Assembly (NCBI GenBank): GCA_024234055.1
Contig: JACKOW010000002.1
Coordinates: 248,001 to 312,000 of the forward strand
DNA: 64,000 bases
DNA from: Rhodanobacteraceae bacterium
GTDB lineage: Bacteria; Pseudomonadota; Gammaproteobacteria; Xanthomonadales; SZUA-5
Reading direction: 5' to 3'
Part shown: one piece after another, positions 45,778 through 54,827 of the stretch
How the letters are laid out: the number at the start of each line of letters is the position of its first letter
Numbering within the stretch: the stretch's first letter is position 1
Position numbers and translations under genes: made by a program
The notes under the pieces: generated by a model
Seen by the model: only the letters and a program-made list of their open reading frames with translations
The model's database searches: none
Told to the model about the DNA's origin: nothing

Positions 45778-45865
45778 CTAGCGCACATTTGAATAGCATG
45801 AATAGGCCACAGGTCACAGCGGCGCGCTCACGCCCCGCTGTCGGATTTCCCGGCACAATCTGGCC

Positions 45866-46861
45866 ATGAGCGAAGATCTGATCGTCCTGCGCCCCGAGGG
45901 TTTGTATTGCCCGGCCGGCGACTTCCATATCGACCCCTGGCGACCCGTGCCGCGCGCCGTGATCACCCACGGTCATGCCGACCACGCCCGCAGCGGCTCG
46001 CAGCTGTACCACTGTGCGGCGCCGGGAGCCTCGCTGCTGCAGCATCGGTTGAGCGCTGATGCGGCCATCGTGGGCCATGACTATGGGGCCGGTTTCGAAC
46101 TCGGCGCGGCCCGGGTTTCGCTGCATCCGGCGGGGCATATCCTCGGCTCCGCTCAGGTGCGGGTGGAAGCAGGCGACGAGGTCTGGGTGGTCACGGGTGA
46201 CTACAAGCGCGAGACCGATCCCACGTGTCAGCGCTTCGAAGTGGTCGAGTGCAACACGCTGATCACCGAGGCCACCTTTGCCCTGCCCTGCTATCGCTGG
46301 CCGTCGATCGAGCAGACCGTCGACGAGATCTTGGCCTGGTGGGATCAATGCGCCCGCGATCAGGTACCGGCGGTGCTGTTCTGCTACGCACTCGGCAAGG
46401 TCCAGCGGCTGCTGGCGGAACTGGCACAGCGGGTCAACCGCCCGGTCTATCTGCATGGCGCCATGCTGGCACTGGTCGAGCTCTACCGCGCTGCCGGGAT
46501 CGTCATGCTGCCCACCGAAGCGGTCAGCGAGCAGGCCCGCGCCCGCGACTTCGCCGGCGAGCTGATCCTGGCTCCACCTTCGGCTGCCGGCTCGCCGTGG
46601 ATGCGCCGCTTTGCCCAGGCCTCGACTGCTTTTGCCTCCGGTTGGATGCTGATCCGCGGCAATCGTCGGCGCCGCGGATACGACCGCGGACTGGCACTCT
46701 CAGACCATGCCGACTGGCCGGCCCTGATCGACACCATTCGCGCCAGCGGCGCCCGCCGGGTGCTCGCCACCCATGGCAACACCGACGCCCTGGTGCGCCA
46801 CCTCAACGAGACCGGCATCACCGCAGAAACGCTGCGCACCGATTTCGGTGGAGAGGATTGA
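45866..46861 (+). CDS. Ligase-associated DNA exonuclease (metallo-beta-lactamase fold)
   Basis: The 331-residue protein is of the mRNA 3'-end processing factor-like group linked to bacterial ATP-dependent ligases. HGHADHA (35-41) binds metals; LHPAGHILGSAQVRVE, VVTGDYKRETDPTC and LALSDHADWPALID are further nuclease motifs. It acts on DNA 3' ends in repair in its known context. The TGATG overlap joins it to the ligase gene, as in other genomes. The helicase and PdeM phosphoesterase that often accompany this pair are missing here. Confidence 0.87.
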   Translation: MSEDLIVLRPEGLYCPAGDFHIDPWRPVPRAVITHGHADHARSGSQLYHCAAPGASLLQHRLSADAAIVGHDYGAGFELGAARVSLHPAGHILGSAQVRVEAGDEVWVVTGDYKRETDPTCQRFEVVECNTLITEATFALPCYRWPSIEQTVDEILAWWDQCARDQVPAVLFCYALGKVQRLLAELAQRVNRPVYLHGAMLALVELYRAAGIVMLPTEAVSEQARARDFAGELILAPPSAAGSPWMRRFAQASTAFASGWMLIRGNRRRRGYDRGLALSDHADWPALIDTIRASGARRVLATHGNTDALVRHLNETGITAETLRTDFGGED

Positions 46862-48681
46862 TGCGCGCTTTCGCCGAACTGTACACGCGCCTGGATCAGT
46901 CCACGGCCACCAGCGACAAGGTGACCGCGATGCGCGATTACTTCGCGACAGCGCCGGCCGCCGATGCCGCCTGGGCGGTGCATATCCTGGCGGGCGGCAA
47001 GATCAAGCGGCTGGTGCGCTCCGGCGATCTGCGCAGCTGGTTGGTGCAGGCCAGCGGCTACCCGATCTGGTTGATCGAGGACACCTACGCCCATGTCGGC
47101 GATCTGGCCGAGACCATCACGCTGCTGGTGGCCAATCCGCAGGCCGCAAACGTCGGGCATTCAGCCAGTCTGCAGCACTGGATCGAGCTCGAGCTCAGCG
47201 CGCTGGCACGGCTGACGGCCGATGCACAGGGTCCGCTCGTGCGGACGTGGTGGACCGAACTGCCACGCGAACAGTGCTTCGTGCTCAACAAACTGCTCAC
47301 CGGCGCGCTGCGCGTGGGAGTTTCACAACGACTGGTCATACAGGCCCTGACCCAGTTGACCGGGCTCTCGGGCGAGTTGCTGGCGCATCGACTGAGCGGT
47401 GACTTCAGGCCCTCAGCAAGCGCCTGGCAAGCATTGATCGATCCGAAGGAAACCGCGTCCGATGCTGACCAGCCTTATCCCTTCTTCCTGGCATCGCCGC
47501 TGGAAGATTCGCCCGACGCGCTCGGCGAGGTCGGCGATTGGCAAGCCGAGTGGAAGTGGGACGGCATCCGCGCCCAGCTGCTCAGGCGCCAGGGCCAGAC
47601 CCGACTGTGGTCACGCGGCGAGGAACGCCTGGACGGGCGTTTCCCCGAGATCGAAGCCGCTGCTGCCGAACTCCCCGAGGGCACGGTGCTGGACGGCGAG
47701 ATCCTCGGCTGGAACAAGGCCGCGCCACTGCCCTTTGCTCGCCTGCAGAAGCGCATCGGCCGACTCAAACCTGGACCCAAGGCTCTGGCCGACTGTCCGG
47801 TCGTGTTCATGGCCTACGATCTGCTCGAATGGCAGGGTCAGGATTGGCGCCAGCGGCCGCTGAGCGAGCGTCGCCAAGCCCTCGAAAAACTGCTGTCTCC
47901 AAGCTCAGCAGATCCTGCCGAGCAAGCTCGGCACTACGAGAGCCTCGCACACCGCAGCTCTGGTAGAGCGGAGCTTGCTCCGCTGCTTCTGCCGGGCTTT
48001 GGCTCTGGCTCTGATGTGGGCCAAGAAACCGCAGATCCTGCCGAGCAAGCTCGGCACTACCAGAGCCTCGTGAGCCGGAACGGTGATGGTGCAGAGCATC
48101 CGAATCTCGCTCCCGAAAACGCCGCTCCTCCCAAGCTCCCGGCACTGGCCATCTCGCCCACGCTCAAGTCCAACAGCTGGGCCGAACTGGCCGCGCAGCG
48201 ACAGCAATCACGCGATCTCGGCGTCGAAGGACTGATGCTCAAGCGTCGCGATTCGCGCTACCAGGTGGGGCGCAAACGCGGCGACTGGTGGAAATGGAAG
48301 ATCGACCCGCTCACCATCGACGCCGTGCTGATCTACGCCCAGGCCGGCCACGGCCGCCGTTCGAATCTCTACACCGACTACACCTTTGCACTCTGGCATG
48401 AGGGTCAGCTGGTGCCTGTCGCCAAGGCTTATTCCGGCCTCGACAACGCCGAAATCGCCAGACTCGACCGCTGGATTCGAGCCCACACCCTGGAGCGCTT
48501 CGGCCCAGTGCGCAGCGTGGCTGCCGAACAGGTCTTCGAACTCGCCTTCGAAGGCGTCAATCGCTCAACCCGCCACAAATCCGGCATCGCCGTGCGCTTT
48601 CCCAGAATCACCCGCTGGCGCACCGACAAGCGCCCGGACGACGCCGACCAACTCGACACGCTCGCCAGACTCGCCCAATAG
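46861..48681 (+). CDS. ATP-dependent DNA ligase (bacterial, ligase-associated repair cluster)
   Basis: The 606-residue enzyme has the ligase nucleotidyl lysine K232 in AEWKWDGIRAQL, EGTVLDGEILG, VFMAYDLLEWQG, and EGLMLKRRDSRYQVGRKRGDWWKWK (motifs IV-V). The family is usually about 520 residues. The extra length lies between EKLLSPSSA and KLPALAISPT, about residues 345-430, and is the translation of the GCCGAGCAAGCTCGGC/GCGGAGCTTGCTCCGC repeat, in frame and without stop. It falls between motifs in a loop of the nucleotidyltransferase domain. Activity is probably retained. The gene overlaps the exonuclease stop. Confidence 0.9.
   Translation: MRAFAELYTRLDQSTATSDKVTAMRDYFATAPAADAAWAVHILAGGKIKRLVRSGDLRSWLVQASGYPIWLIEDTYAHVGDLAETITLLVANPQAANVGHSASLQHWIELELSALARLTADAQGPLVRTWWTELPREQCFVLNKLLTGALRVGVSQRLVIQALTQLTGLSGELLAHRLSGDFRPSASAWQALIDPKETASDADQPYPFFLASPLEDSPDALGEVGDWQAEWKWDGIRAQLLRRQGQTRLWSRGEERLDGRFPEIEAAAAELPEGTVLDGEILGWNKAAPLPFARLQKRIGRLKPGPKALADCPVVFMAYDLLEWQGQDWRQRPLSERRQALEKLLSPSSADPAEQARHYESLAHRSSGRAELAPLLLPGFGSGSDVGQETADPAEQARHYQSLVSRNGDGAEHPNLAPENAAPPKLPALAISPTLKSNSWAELAAQRQQSRDLGVEGLMLKRRDSRYQVGRKRGDWWKWKIDPLTIDAVLIYAQAGHGRRSNLYTDYTFALWHEGQLVPVAKAYSGLDNAEIARLDRWIRAHTLERFGPVRSVAAEQVFELAFEGVNRSTRHKSGIAVRFPRITRWRTDKRPDDADQLDTLARLAQ
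47900..48080. repeat. Palindromic repeat inside the DNA ligase gene
   Basis: Two GCCGAGCAAGCTCGGC palindromes flank one GCGGAGCTTGCTCCGC palindrome, the same order as in the array at 43583-43870. Inserted here in frame within a coding sequence. Confidence 0.9.
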
Positions 48682-49412
48682 CCACAATCGCCGCCTTCCG
48701 TTCCAGATCATTATGACCCTGCGAAGCTCTGCGCAAGACCCTGTCGCACCTCCCTGCACGCTCGTTCGCGCGTCAAACAAGGGCGTCCTTGCGAGCCACC
48801 TGTTTCGGCGCGAAACTGCACACGGGCCATGAACCCGGTGTCGTAGGTCATGTTGTCCGCGTCAGCGGACTACGTGACATCGAATTGCGTCACGTAGCTC
48901 GCTACGCGAGCAACGTGACCTACAACAGCAAATCAACAACTTGCGATATGGGTTCATGGAGAGCGTAGCGAAGCAATCCAGGGGCGTGCGGCGCTACCCT
49001 GGATTGCTTCGTCGCTGCGCTCCTCGCAATGACGCATCAGCAACTTGCGATATGCGTTCACGGAGAGCCGCGTGTGTCGGGTCGACACTGCGCTCAGGGC
49101 CATGAACCACAAGCTTGCCTGCAAGAGCGACCTCGCGTCGCGACCGGCAAGCCAAACGTCCCAAGCAGCGGTCGCGCCGCAAGGGCGCTCCTACAGGCGA
49201 ACCAATCCAACCAGCAACCTACGATATGGGTCCATGGGACACGCTCCTTGCGAAGACACCGTGCCGGGCCGACGCCGCCGCGAGGCTTTGTCCCCCAACA
49301 CCCTGCCTCACTTCCGATACCAGCGCCTCGGCTACCAGCCCCTGCCACCGAACACCCTCCGCCATCCCTTCTATCCCCACCCCAACCTCAGGTATGCTTC
49401 ACGGCTTGATTG
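48682..49412. repeat. Repeat-rich region with composite clusters C and D
   Basis: Cluster C (48788-49035) mirrors cluster A: GGGCCATGAACCC (48824-48836), a GTAGGTCATG...CGTGACCTAC inverted repeat (48843-48923), GGGTTCATGG (48950-48959), then a GCAATCCAGGG hairpin. Cluster D: GGGCCATGAACC (49097-49108), a GAGCGACCTCGCGTCGCGAC/GGTCGCGCCGC pair (49124-49192) and GGGTCCATGG (49228-49237). Between 49240 and 49410 nothing is recognised besides promoter-like space for tRNA-Leu. Confidence 0.75.
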
Positions 49413-49499
49413 GCCGAAGTGGCGGAATCGGTAGACGCAGCGGACTCAAAATCCGCCGCCCTTAAAAGCGTGTGGGTTCGAGTCCCACCTTCGGCACCA
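49413..49499 (+). tRNA. tRNA-Leu(CAA)
   Basis: A class II tRNA with a GCCGAAG/CTTCGGC acceptor stem, anticodon loop CTCAAAA (anticodon CAA, reading UUG), a long variable arm and encoded CCA at 49497-49499. The T arm is GTGGG-TTCGAGT-CCCAC. Followed directly by a terminator. Confidence 0.96.
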
Positions 49500-49527
49500 A
49501 AAAACCGCGCATTGCGCGGTTTTTTTT
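49500..49527 (+). terminator. Rho-independent terminator of tRNA-Leu
   Basis: Stem CCGCGC-ATT-GCGCGG (49505-49519) followed by eight T, directly after the tRNA. Confidence 0.93.
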
Positions 49528-49732
49528 GGCTTCGGCGCGCGTCTGGCAACTTGACCCAGGCCCGCGGCTTTCTGGCTCAGTGCCTGTCAGAACACAAGCA
49601 GTCGCGACCAGAGTCCAAGCACTGCCAGAAAGTTGATCGTGTACACGAGGCCCCTTAGGCGGATGTTGGTGCTCAGGATCTGAACTGTGCTGTGGAGAAT
49701 GCGTCCGCCGACGAAGACCGGAGTCGCCGAGT

Positions 49733-50419
49733 TCAGAGCACCGACGCCATCGCCAGCGCCTTCTGCACCCACGGCTCCATGCGCTGACGCCATGCGCTGA
49801 TGGGATCGCCCGGCGGCAGCAGCGGCTCGCCGAGCACGCCTTCGGCCCAGAGCAGGTTGCCGAGGATCAGCACGTCGCCAGCGCCGACCTGGGCGCCGGC
49901 CACGCAGGGCTGCGCGTTCAGCAGGGTACGCAGCGGTTCGAGCGTGGTGCTGAGGATGTTGCGGTACTTGCCCTCGTCGCGGGCCAGCGCTTCCAGTGTC
50001 ACACCCATCCGTTGTTCACGGCTGGTCTTGAAATAGGCCTGGTCTGCGCCCTGCAACAGCGCATGGATCTTCGGCGCCAGTATCTTGAAGGTGGCGGCGA
50101 GCAGGCTGCGATCGGTCCAGGCCCGCAGGAACGCCAGTGACGCGTCGCCCGGCGCCAGCAGCGGCGCCTGCGGATAACGTTCTTCCAGGTGCTGAAGAAT
50201 CCTGAAGCTGTCGCAGACGACAGTGCCATCGGGCTCGACCAGCACCGGCACCAGCGGCTGCTGGGTGAAGGCAATCTTCTGCTTGTCGGTGAAACTGACC
50301 AGCTCGCTGCGGAAGCTCAGATCCTTGTGCGCCAGCGCCAGCTTGACGCGAAAACAGAAAGGGCTGAAGCGATCCCTGGGATCGCTGGCCACCAGATCGT
50401 ACAGCACGCGTTCGCTCAT
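49733..50419 (-). CDS. Glutathione S-transferase-like protein
   Basis: ATG 50419 gives a 228-residue product. Residues 1-80 resemble a thioredoxin-fold domain: FSPFCFRVKLALAHKDLSF has a single Cys at the CxxC/CxxS position, then LVPVLVEPDGTVVCDSFRIL carries the cis-Pro and the D-S glutathione contact. The rest is all-helical as in GSTs (AFLRAWTDRSLL). It may conjugate or reduce electrophiles, but the substrate is unknown. Nearby genes give no context. The preceding frame up to 50611 is not supported. Confidence 0.8.
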   Translation of the reverse strand: MSERVLYDLVASDPRDRFSPFCFRVKLALAHKDLSFRSELVSFTDKQKIAFTQQPLVPVLVEPDGTVVCDSFRILQHLEERYPQAPLLAPGDASLAFLRAWTDRSLLAATFKILAPKIHALLQGADQAYFKTSREQRMGVTLEALARDEGKYRNILSTTLEPLRTLLNAQPCVAGAQVGAGDVLILGNLLWAEGVLGEPLLPPGDPISAWRQRMEPWVQKALAMASVL

Positions 50420-50778
50420 GATCGAATCCTGAAATGGGCACTGGGCAGGATAGCGGGCAGCGGACAATGCGGGGAGTTGCTGCGCGCTGCGACCTGTGGC
50501 GTCCGAAACGGTACACGGGCCATGAACCCGGGTCCCTGCGGAAGTCCCCGCTCGCCCCTGGCCGTGTGCTTGTTTGCGCATCAAGCAGGGGGCCGTGGGC
50601 GGGGGACCCAAGTCACGGCACGGTCAGATCATGCGAAGAGGTTGGACCCCTGCCCCGTGCCCCTTTTTGGCCAGGTCAATAGATCAATGGGTTAGCGCAC
50701 GTTTGATGAGTGAGGCCGACCCGCACGCTGCAATTTCGGCTACCGTAGCGGCATCGTCCTTGATTCTGGGTGCGCACC
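50420..50778. other. Intergenic region with isolated repeat pieces
   Basis: The 359 bp hold GGGCCATGAACCC (about 50519-50531) without a closing partner and a GTCCCCGCTCGCCCCTGG element (50544-50585) also seen near 42459 and 58469. No gene. Confidence 0.55.
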
Positions 50779-51402
50779 ATGACTGCTCTGAGTCCACGAT
50801 TTACCGAAGCCGTTGACTACGCCCGCCACGCGCATGCTGCGCAGTACCGCAAGGGCACCCAGATTCCCTACCTCTACCATCTGCTCGGGGTCGCCAGTCT
50901 GGTGCTGGAACACGGCGGCGATGAGGATCAGGCCATCGCCGGTCTGCTGCACGATGTACTGGAAGACTGCGGTTCCGAGCATGAAGTTGCGATTCGCACC
51001 CGCTTTGGTGCGAAGGTCATCGAGATCGTGCGGGCCTGCACCGATGGCAGCGTCGAAGAAAAGGCGGCGGCGGAAGCCGCCGGCAGCAAGCTGGAAAACT
51101 GGCGCCGGCGCAAGCTGACCTATCTGGCGCAATTGCGGGACAAGCCGGATCACACCCTGCTGGTGTCCGGTTGCGACAAGCTGCACAACGCCCGCGCCAT
51201 ATTGGGCGATCTGGAACACCCGGACGTCGGCCCGACGGTGTTCGAACGCTTCACCGCCGGGCGTGAGGGCACGCTGGCTTACTACCATTCGCTGAGCGAC
51301 ATCCTCAGCGCGCGCCGCGCACCGATGGCCTGGGCCTTTGAACAGACCGTCGCACGAATCCATTCCCTGGCGGGCGCACAGGAGCGCCGGGGGCTGGAAT
51401 GA
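50779..51402 (+). CDS. HD-domain phosphohydrolase
   Basis: The 207-residue protein has the H-D pair at 58-59 in IAGLLHDVLEDC, an upstream His in YLYHLLGVASLVLEHGG, and a later SGCDKLHNARAIL Asp, as in SpoT-like/RelA-hydrolase domains. It might cleave a nucleotide such as (p)ppGpp (a small alarmone hydrolase type), but this is uncertain. ATG 50779 was chosen; GTG 50770 is also open. The gene overlaps the next by ATGA. Confidence 0.82.
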   Translation: MTALSPRFTEAVDYARHAHAAQYRKGTQIPYLYHLLGVASLVLEHGGDEDQAIAGLLHDVLEDCGSEHEVAIRTRFGAKVIEIVRACTDGSVEEKAAAEAAGSKLENWRRRKLTYLAQLRDKPDHTLLVSGCDKLHNARAILGDLEHPDVGPTVFERFTAGREGTLAYYHSLSDILSARRAPMAWAFEQTVARIHSLAGAQERRGLE

Positions 51403-51788
51403 GCGAAGGCTGGATCACCCGTCTGGCCGGATTCTTCCGCCGCCGGCCAGCCGTCGAAATGACCGAACAGTGGTACGTCAGGGTCTACGACAACTTCCAC
51501 TACATGGACGAGAGCGAAAGTTACCGGAAGGGGCCCTACCCGTCGGCTGAGGCGGCGCTTCAGGTGGCTCGCGATGTAGTCGAAAATTCACTGCTGGAAT
51601 CCCTGGGCTCGCTGTCACAGGCCAGGGATGTGGACGAGCTGATCCGCAATTACCGCATGTTTGGCGAGGATCCGGTGGTCGAGGGGCAGCATCCGGTGGA
51701 ATTTTCGGCCTGGACCTATGTGGACGAGATTGCGCCGGCAGTGTTGGCGGGGAAGTTCTTCCGCGCACACCCTGAGCGGAAATCCTGA
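51399..51788 (+). CDS. Hypothetical protein downstream of HD gene
   Basis: The 129-residue soluble protein has MSEGWITRLAGFFRRRP at the start, then WYVRVYDNFHYMDESESYRKG and EFSAWTYVDEIAPAVL. No family is recognised. It overlaps the HD gene (ATGA), so its role may be tied to it. Confidence 0.7.
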   Translation: MSEGWITRLAGFFRRRPAVEMTEQWYVRVYDNFHYMDESESYRKGPYPSAEAALQVARDVVENSLLESLGSLSQARDVDELIRNYRMFGEDPVVEGQHPVEFSAWTYVDEIAPAVLAGKFFRAHPERKS

Positions 51789-51825
51789 TCCGGCAGGGTT
51801 CAGCCAGGTTGACCGCGGCTCGGGA

Positions 51826-53034
51826 CTATTCCACCGACACCCCAAGCGCCGCTGCGGCCAGCATCAGGCCGGTCAACGCAGCGAAGGCCAGTGTGCGTAG
51901 CTTCCATCCGGAACGACGATGGCTGGTCCAGGTAGCCAGTGCACATTGCAGGGCGTAGTACAGGGCAAAGGCGCGCGAGGCATAGCTGATGATCTGGTAG
52001 ATGTTGGCGCGCCAGGTCAGCAGCAGCGCCATCGCCACCAGCAGCAGATAGGCCAGGCGCGAGTGGATGCGGCCCTGGCTCATTTCCTGGGTCAGGCCGC
52101 CGCAACCGTTGGTATCGGCCACCGCAGCGCTGAATTGCGCGGCCAGTGCAGCGACTACCAGAAGCACGGGGAGCAAGGGAGAAATCGCAGCGGTCATGCC
52201 AATCACCGCCGTTTCGCGCTCTCCGACGGAATCCACCGGAAAACTCACCCCGGCCAGGCCGATGTAGATCAGATAGACCGCCGTGGCCAGCCACTGGGCG
52301 TAGCGCATGGTGCGAACGCGGGTGCGCGCGTCATGACCCTCGCTGAGATATCTCGAGGTTTCAAAGCCCTGCACCGTGATGATGAGCCCGAAGGCCAGGC
52401 GCACACTGTCCCAGTCGAACTGACCCGCGTGATGCTGAATCTGACCCTTGCCTGCCAAGAGGTGGGCGTAATAGGCCATCCCCGCCAACAAGCCGGCAAT
52501 CACCGCCAGCTTGATGCCCACGCTGTAGGTCTCGGCCCGTTCCAGGCTCTTCAGGCCACCTCGCCAGCCGAGCAAGGCGATGAACAGCAACACGGCGGTG
52601 GTCATCACCTTGCCTTCGGTGACGCCATCGAAGGGCGTCATGCTCATCGCGAATGCGCCGAACAAGTTCAGGTAGTAGCAGACTGATATCACATAGGCGA
52701 AGGCCAGCACCCACGAGGCCAGGTTCTCGATGCGCTGCGCTGCCAGCGCCGACCGGTGTTCGGGCTCATCCAGCACCAGGATGTTCCAGCGGATGGCGGC
52801 GCCCACCGCATAGGCAACCGCACACAGACCCGCCATGACCCAGACCGCAGCCGTGCCGAAATGCCGCACCAGCAGGGGCGCGAGCACAAGAAATCCGCTG
52901 CCGATGATCGAGGCCAGCGGCGTGACCGTGGCTCGCCAGGTCGCATTGGCTGACACCTTCGGATGGAACAGCAGCAGCGCGGCCGCGGTCAACGACCCGA
53001 TGACCAGCAGATTGGAGATCAGACTTTCACTCAT
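51826..53034 (-). CDS. APC-like membrane permease
   Basis: The 402-residue protein has about eleven helices. PLASIIGSGFLVLAPLLVRH is the unwound first helix of amino acid/polyamine/organocation carriers with a G-S-G in the substrate site, and LIITVQGFETSRYLSEGHD is a typical helix 6 region. The helix-pair TYSVGIKLAVIAGLLAGMAYY follows. It probably carries an amino acid or amine. It stands alone on the minus strand. Confidence 0.72.
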   Translation of the reverse strand: MSESLISNLLVIGSLTAAALLLFHPKVSANATWRATVTPLASIIGSGFLVLAPLLVRHFGTAAVWVMAGLCAVAYAVGAAIRWNILVLDEPEHRSALAAQRIENLASWVLAFAYVISVCYYLNLFGAFAMSMTPFDGVTEGKVMTTAVLLFIALLGWRGGLKSLERAETYSVGIKLAVIAGLLAGMAYYAHLLAGKGQIQHHAGQFDWDSVRLAFGLIITVQGFETSRYLSEGHDARTRVRTMRYAQWLATAVYLIYIGLAGVSFPVDSVGERETAVIGMTAAISPLLPVLLVVAALAAQFSAAVADTNGCGGLTQEMSQGRIHSRLAYLLLVAMALLLTWRANIYQIISYASRAFALYYALQCALATWTSHRRSGWKLRTLAFAALTGLMLAAAALGVSVE

Positions 53035-53196
53035 CGGCGGCTGTACGCATGTTGAGGCCTGGATTCGCGGACTGGAGCTGCTCGTGGGAGTTCCAGCTGC
53101 AGACGATGATGCACCACGCTGGCGGACTCATCCCCGCGCATCTGCGTGTATTTTCCGTGGGCTTGCCAGACATATTTACCGATCAGGAAGGCCCCG

Positions 53197-53598
53197 ATGA
53201 GCGAGATCACGATCTACCACAACCCCAAGTGCGGCACCTCGCGCAATACGCTGGCGATGATCCGTCACACTGGCGTGGAGCCGACGGTGATCGAGTATCT
53301 GAAGGAACCACCCAGTCGCGAGGCGCTCAAGGCCCTGCTCGGGCGGATGGGTCTGGGCGTGCGCGACATCCTGCGCCAGAAGGGCACGCCCTTTGATGAG
53401 TTGGGTCTGGGCGATTCCAGGTGGAGCGATGAGCAGTTGCTGGATTTCATCGAGCAGCATCCGATCCTGATCAACCGTCCGATTGTGGTAACCCCGCTCG
53501 GTGCACGCCTGTGCCGGCCTTCCGAAGTCGTGCTGGAGATTCTGCCGCAACCCTTTCCCGGGCCCTTCACCAAGGAAGACGGCGAGGTCGTCGGATAG
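53197..53598 (+). CDS. arsC: Arsenate reductase (ArsC, glutaredoxin type)
   Basis: ATG 53197 lies behind AGGAAGG and gives a 133-residue product. YHNPKCGTSRNTLAMIRHTG has the catalytic Cys12 and the H-N-P-K-C signature, NRPIVVTPLGARLCRPSEVV the arsenate-contact Arg residues. It reduces arsenate to arsenite with glutathione/glutaredoxin. No other ars gene is adjacent, and some ArsC-like proteins (YfgD/Spx types) have other roles, so arsenic resistance is likely but not certain. Confidence 0.88.
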   Translation: MSEITIYHNPKCGTSRNTLAMIRHTGVEPTVIEYLKEPPSREALKALLGRMGLGVRDILRQKGTPFDELGLGDSRWSDEQLLDFIEQHPILINRPIVVTPLGARLCRPSEVVLEILPQPFPGPFTKEDGEVVG

Positions 53599-53657
53599 AC
53601 GCCACCCGGCGGATCCGGGCTACCATCCTCATACTCTTGCCGTTCATGGAGCAGACA

Positions 53658-54137
53658 ATGATCAGATCAGCACTCATGCTGGCGGTACTGGGCCTGGCAG
53701 CACTCGGGGCAGCAAGCCCTGCGATGGCCGAGTCGGCCACGCCGCCGTCCAGCTACGACGAGGCTCTGGCGAAAACGGTGGGCGCCGACGAATACGGCAT
53801 GCGCAGCTATGTGATGGTGATTCTGAAAACCGGGCCCAACAAGATGCCCGAGGGTCCAGAGCGCAGCGAAATGTTCAAGGGCCATTTTGCCAACATGAAG
53901 CGGCTGGCCGAAGAAGGCAAACTCGCGGTGGCCGGCCCCTTCGATGGCGCGGAAGGTTGGCGCGGCATGTTCATCTTCGCGGTATCCGACATCGACGAGG
54001 CCAAGGCGCTGGTCGCCACCGACCCGGTGATCGAGTCGGGCGAAATGGTGGCGGAGTATCACAACTACTACGGTTCGGCAGCGCTGATGATGGTGAACGA
54101 GCAACACGCCAGGCTGGCAAAGAAGAATCCGGGATGA
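53658..54137 (+). CDS. Exported YciI-like domain protein
   Basis: ATG 53658 gives a signal peptide (MIRSALMLAVLGLAALGAASPAMA) on a 159-residue chain. The mature part has YciI features: SYVMVILKTGPN, HFANMKRLAEEGKLAVAGPF and GMFIFAVSDIDEAKALVATDPV. Cytoplasmic YciI is common, but export is less usual. Its stop overlaps the DsrE gene start. Both could act on a periplasmic sulfur or electrophile substrate; this is inference. Confidence 0.82.
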   Translation: MIRSALMLAVLGLAALGAASPAMAESATPPSSYDEALAKTVGADEYGMRSYVMVILKTGPNKMPEGPERSEMFKGHFANMKRLAEEGKLAVAGPFDGAEGWRGMFIFAVSDIDEAKALVATDPVIESGEMVAEYHNYYGSAALMMVNEQHARLAKKNPG

Positions 54138-54664
54138 GCAGAATTCATGCTTGGCTTTGGGCGGCTGCATCTTGCCTGGCTTCCGGCGCAGGCGCCGCGC
54201 CGACCGACTTCCACGCCGGCAAGATCATTGCCGACTACGGCCGCGTGGCCACGGTCGCAGACGCGCCGGCCTTGGCGCCGGACAGCGAATTCAAGGTGGT
54301 CTTCGATGTCTCGGAGGCGGCCGAGAACGGCAAACTCAATCGCCAGCTGGAGAGTGCCGCGCGCTTCCTCAACATGCACGCCGAGGCCGGCGTGGCCAGT
54401 GCAAACTTGCACCTGGCCATTGTCGTCCACGGCTCGGCCGCCATGGATCTGGTCAATGACGAGAAGTACGGCGGCGAGAACGCCAACGCCGGGCTGATTG
54501 CTGCACTGAGCGCCGCTGGCGTGAAGATCGGCCTTTGCGGACAGACCGCGGTCTATCGCGATATCGGCGCCGATGATTTGCTGCCGGGCGTGCAACTGGG
54601 CCTGTCGGCGATGACCTTGCACGCGCAATGGCAGCAGGCCGGTTACACGCTCAATCCCTTCTGA
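54134..54664 (+). CDS. Exported DsrE-family protein
   Basis: ATG 54134 overlaps the previous stop. The N-terminus (AWLWAAASCLASGAGAA) is a signal peptide; the mature 155 or so residues have FKVVFDVSEAAENGKLNRQL and LHLAIVVHGSAAMDLVND, with Cys in GVKIGLCGQTAVYRDIGADD, the DsrE sulfur-relay position. Export of a DsrE protein is unusual and matches the adjacent exported YciI-like protein. Confidence 0.82.
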   Translation: MSRIHAWLWAAASCLASGAGAAPTDFHAGKIIADYGRVATVADAPALAPDSEFKVVFDVSEAAENGKLNRQLESAARFLNMHAEAGVASANLHLAIVVHGSAAMDLVNDEKYGGENANAGLIAALSAAGVKIGLCGQTAVYRDIGADDLLPGVQLGLSAMTLHAQWQQAGYTLNPF

Positions 54665-54737
54665 TTCTCTCCATGAAACTTGGTTGCGAGCAATTGATTT
54701 GCCTGCAACTTTCGGGCGAACGGCAAGCCGCTTGTCC

Positions 54738-54806
54738 GTGGGTCCAGGCTTGTCTGGGCGCTACTGCATCAACGTGCGAAAAGCGTCCAGAGAAGTCTGG
54801 ACCCAC
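54738..54806. repeat. GTCCAGAC palindrome pair
   Basis: GGGTCCAGGCTTGTCTGG (54740-54757) and CGTCCAGAGAAGTCTGGACC (54785-54804) are inverted relatives, also found at 36478-36541 and, singly, at 56359-56378. Confidence 0.75.
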
Positions 54807-54827
54807 AGAAGCATGCAAGCGCCGGGT

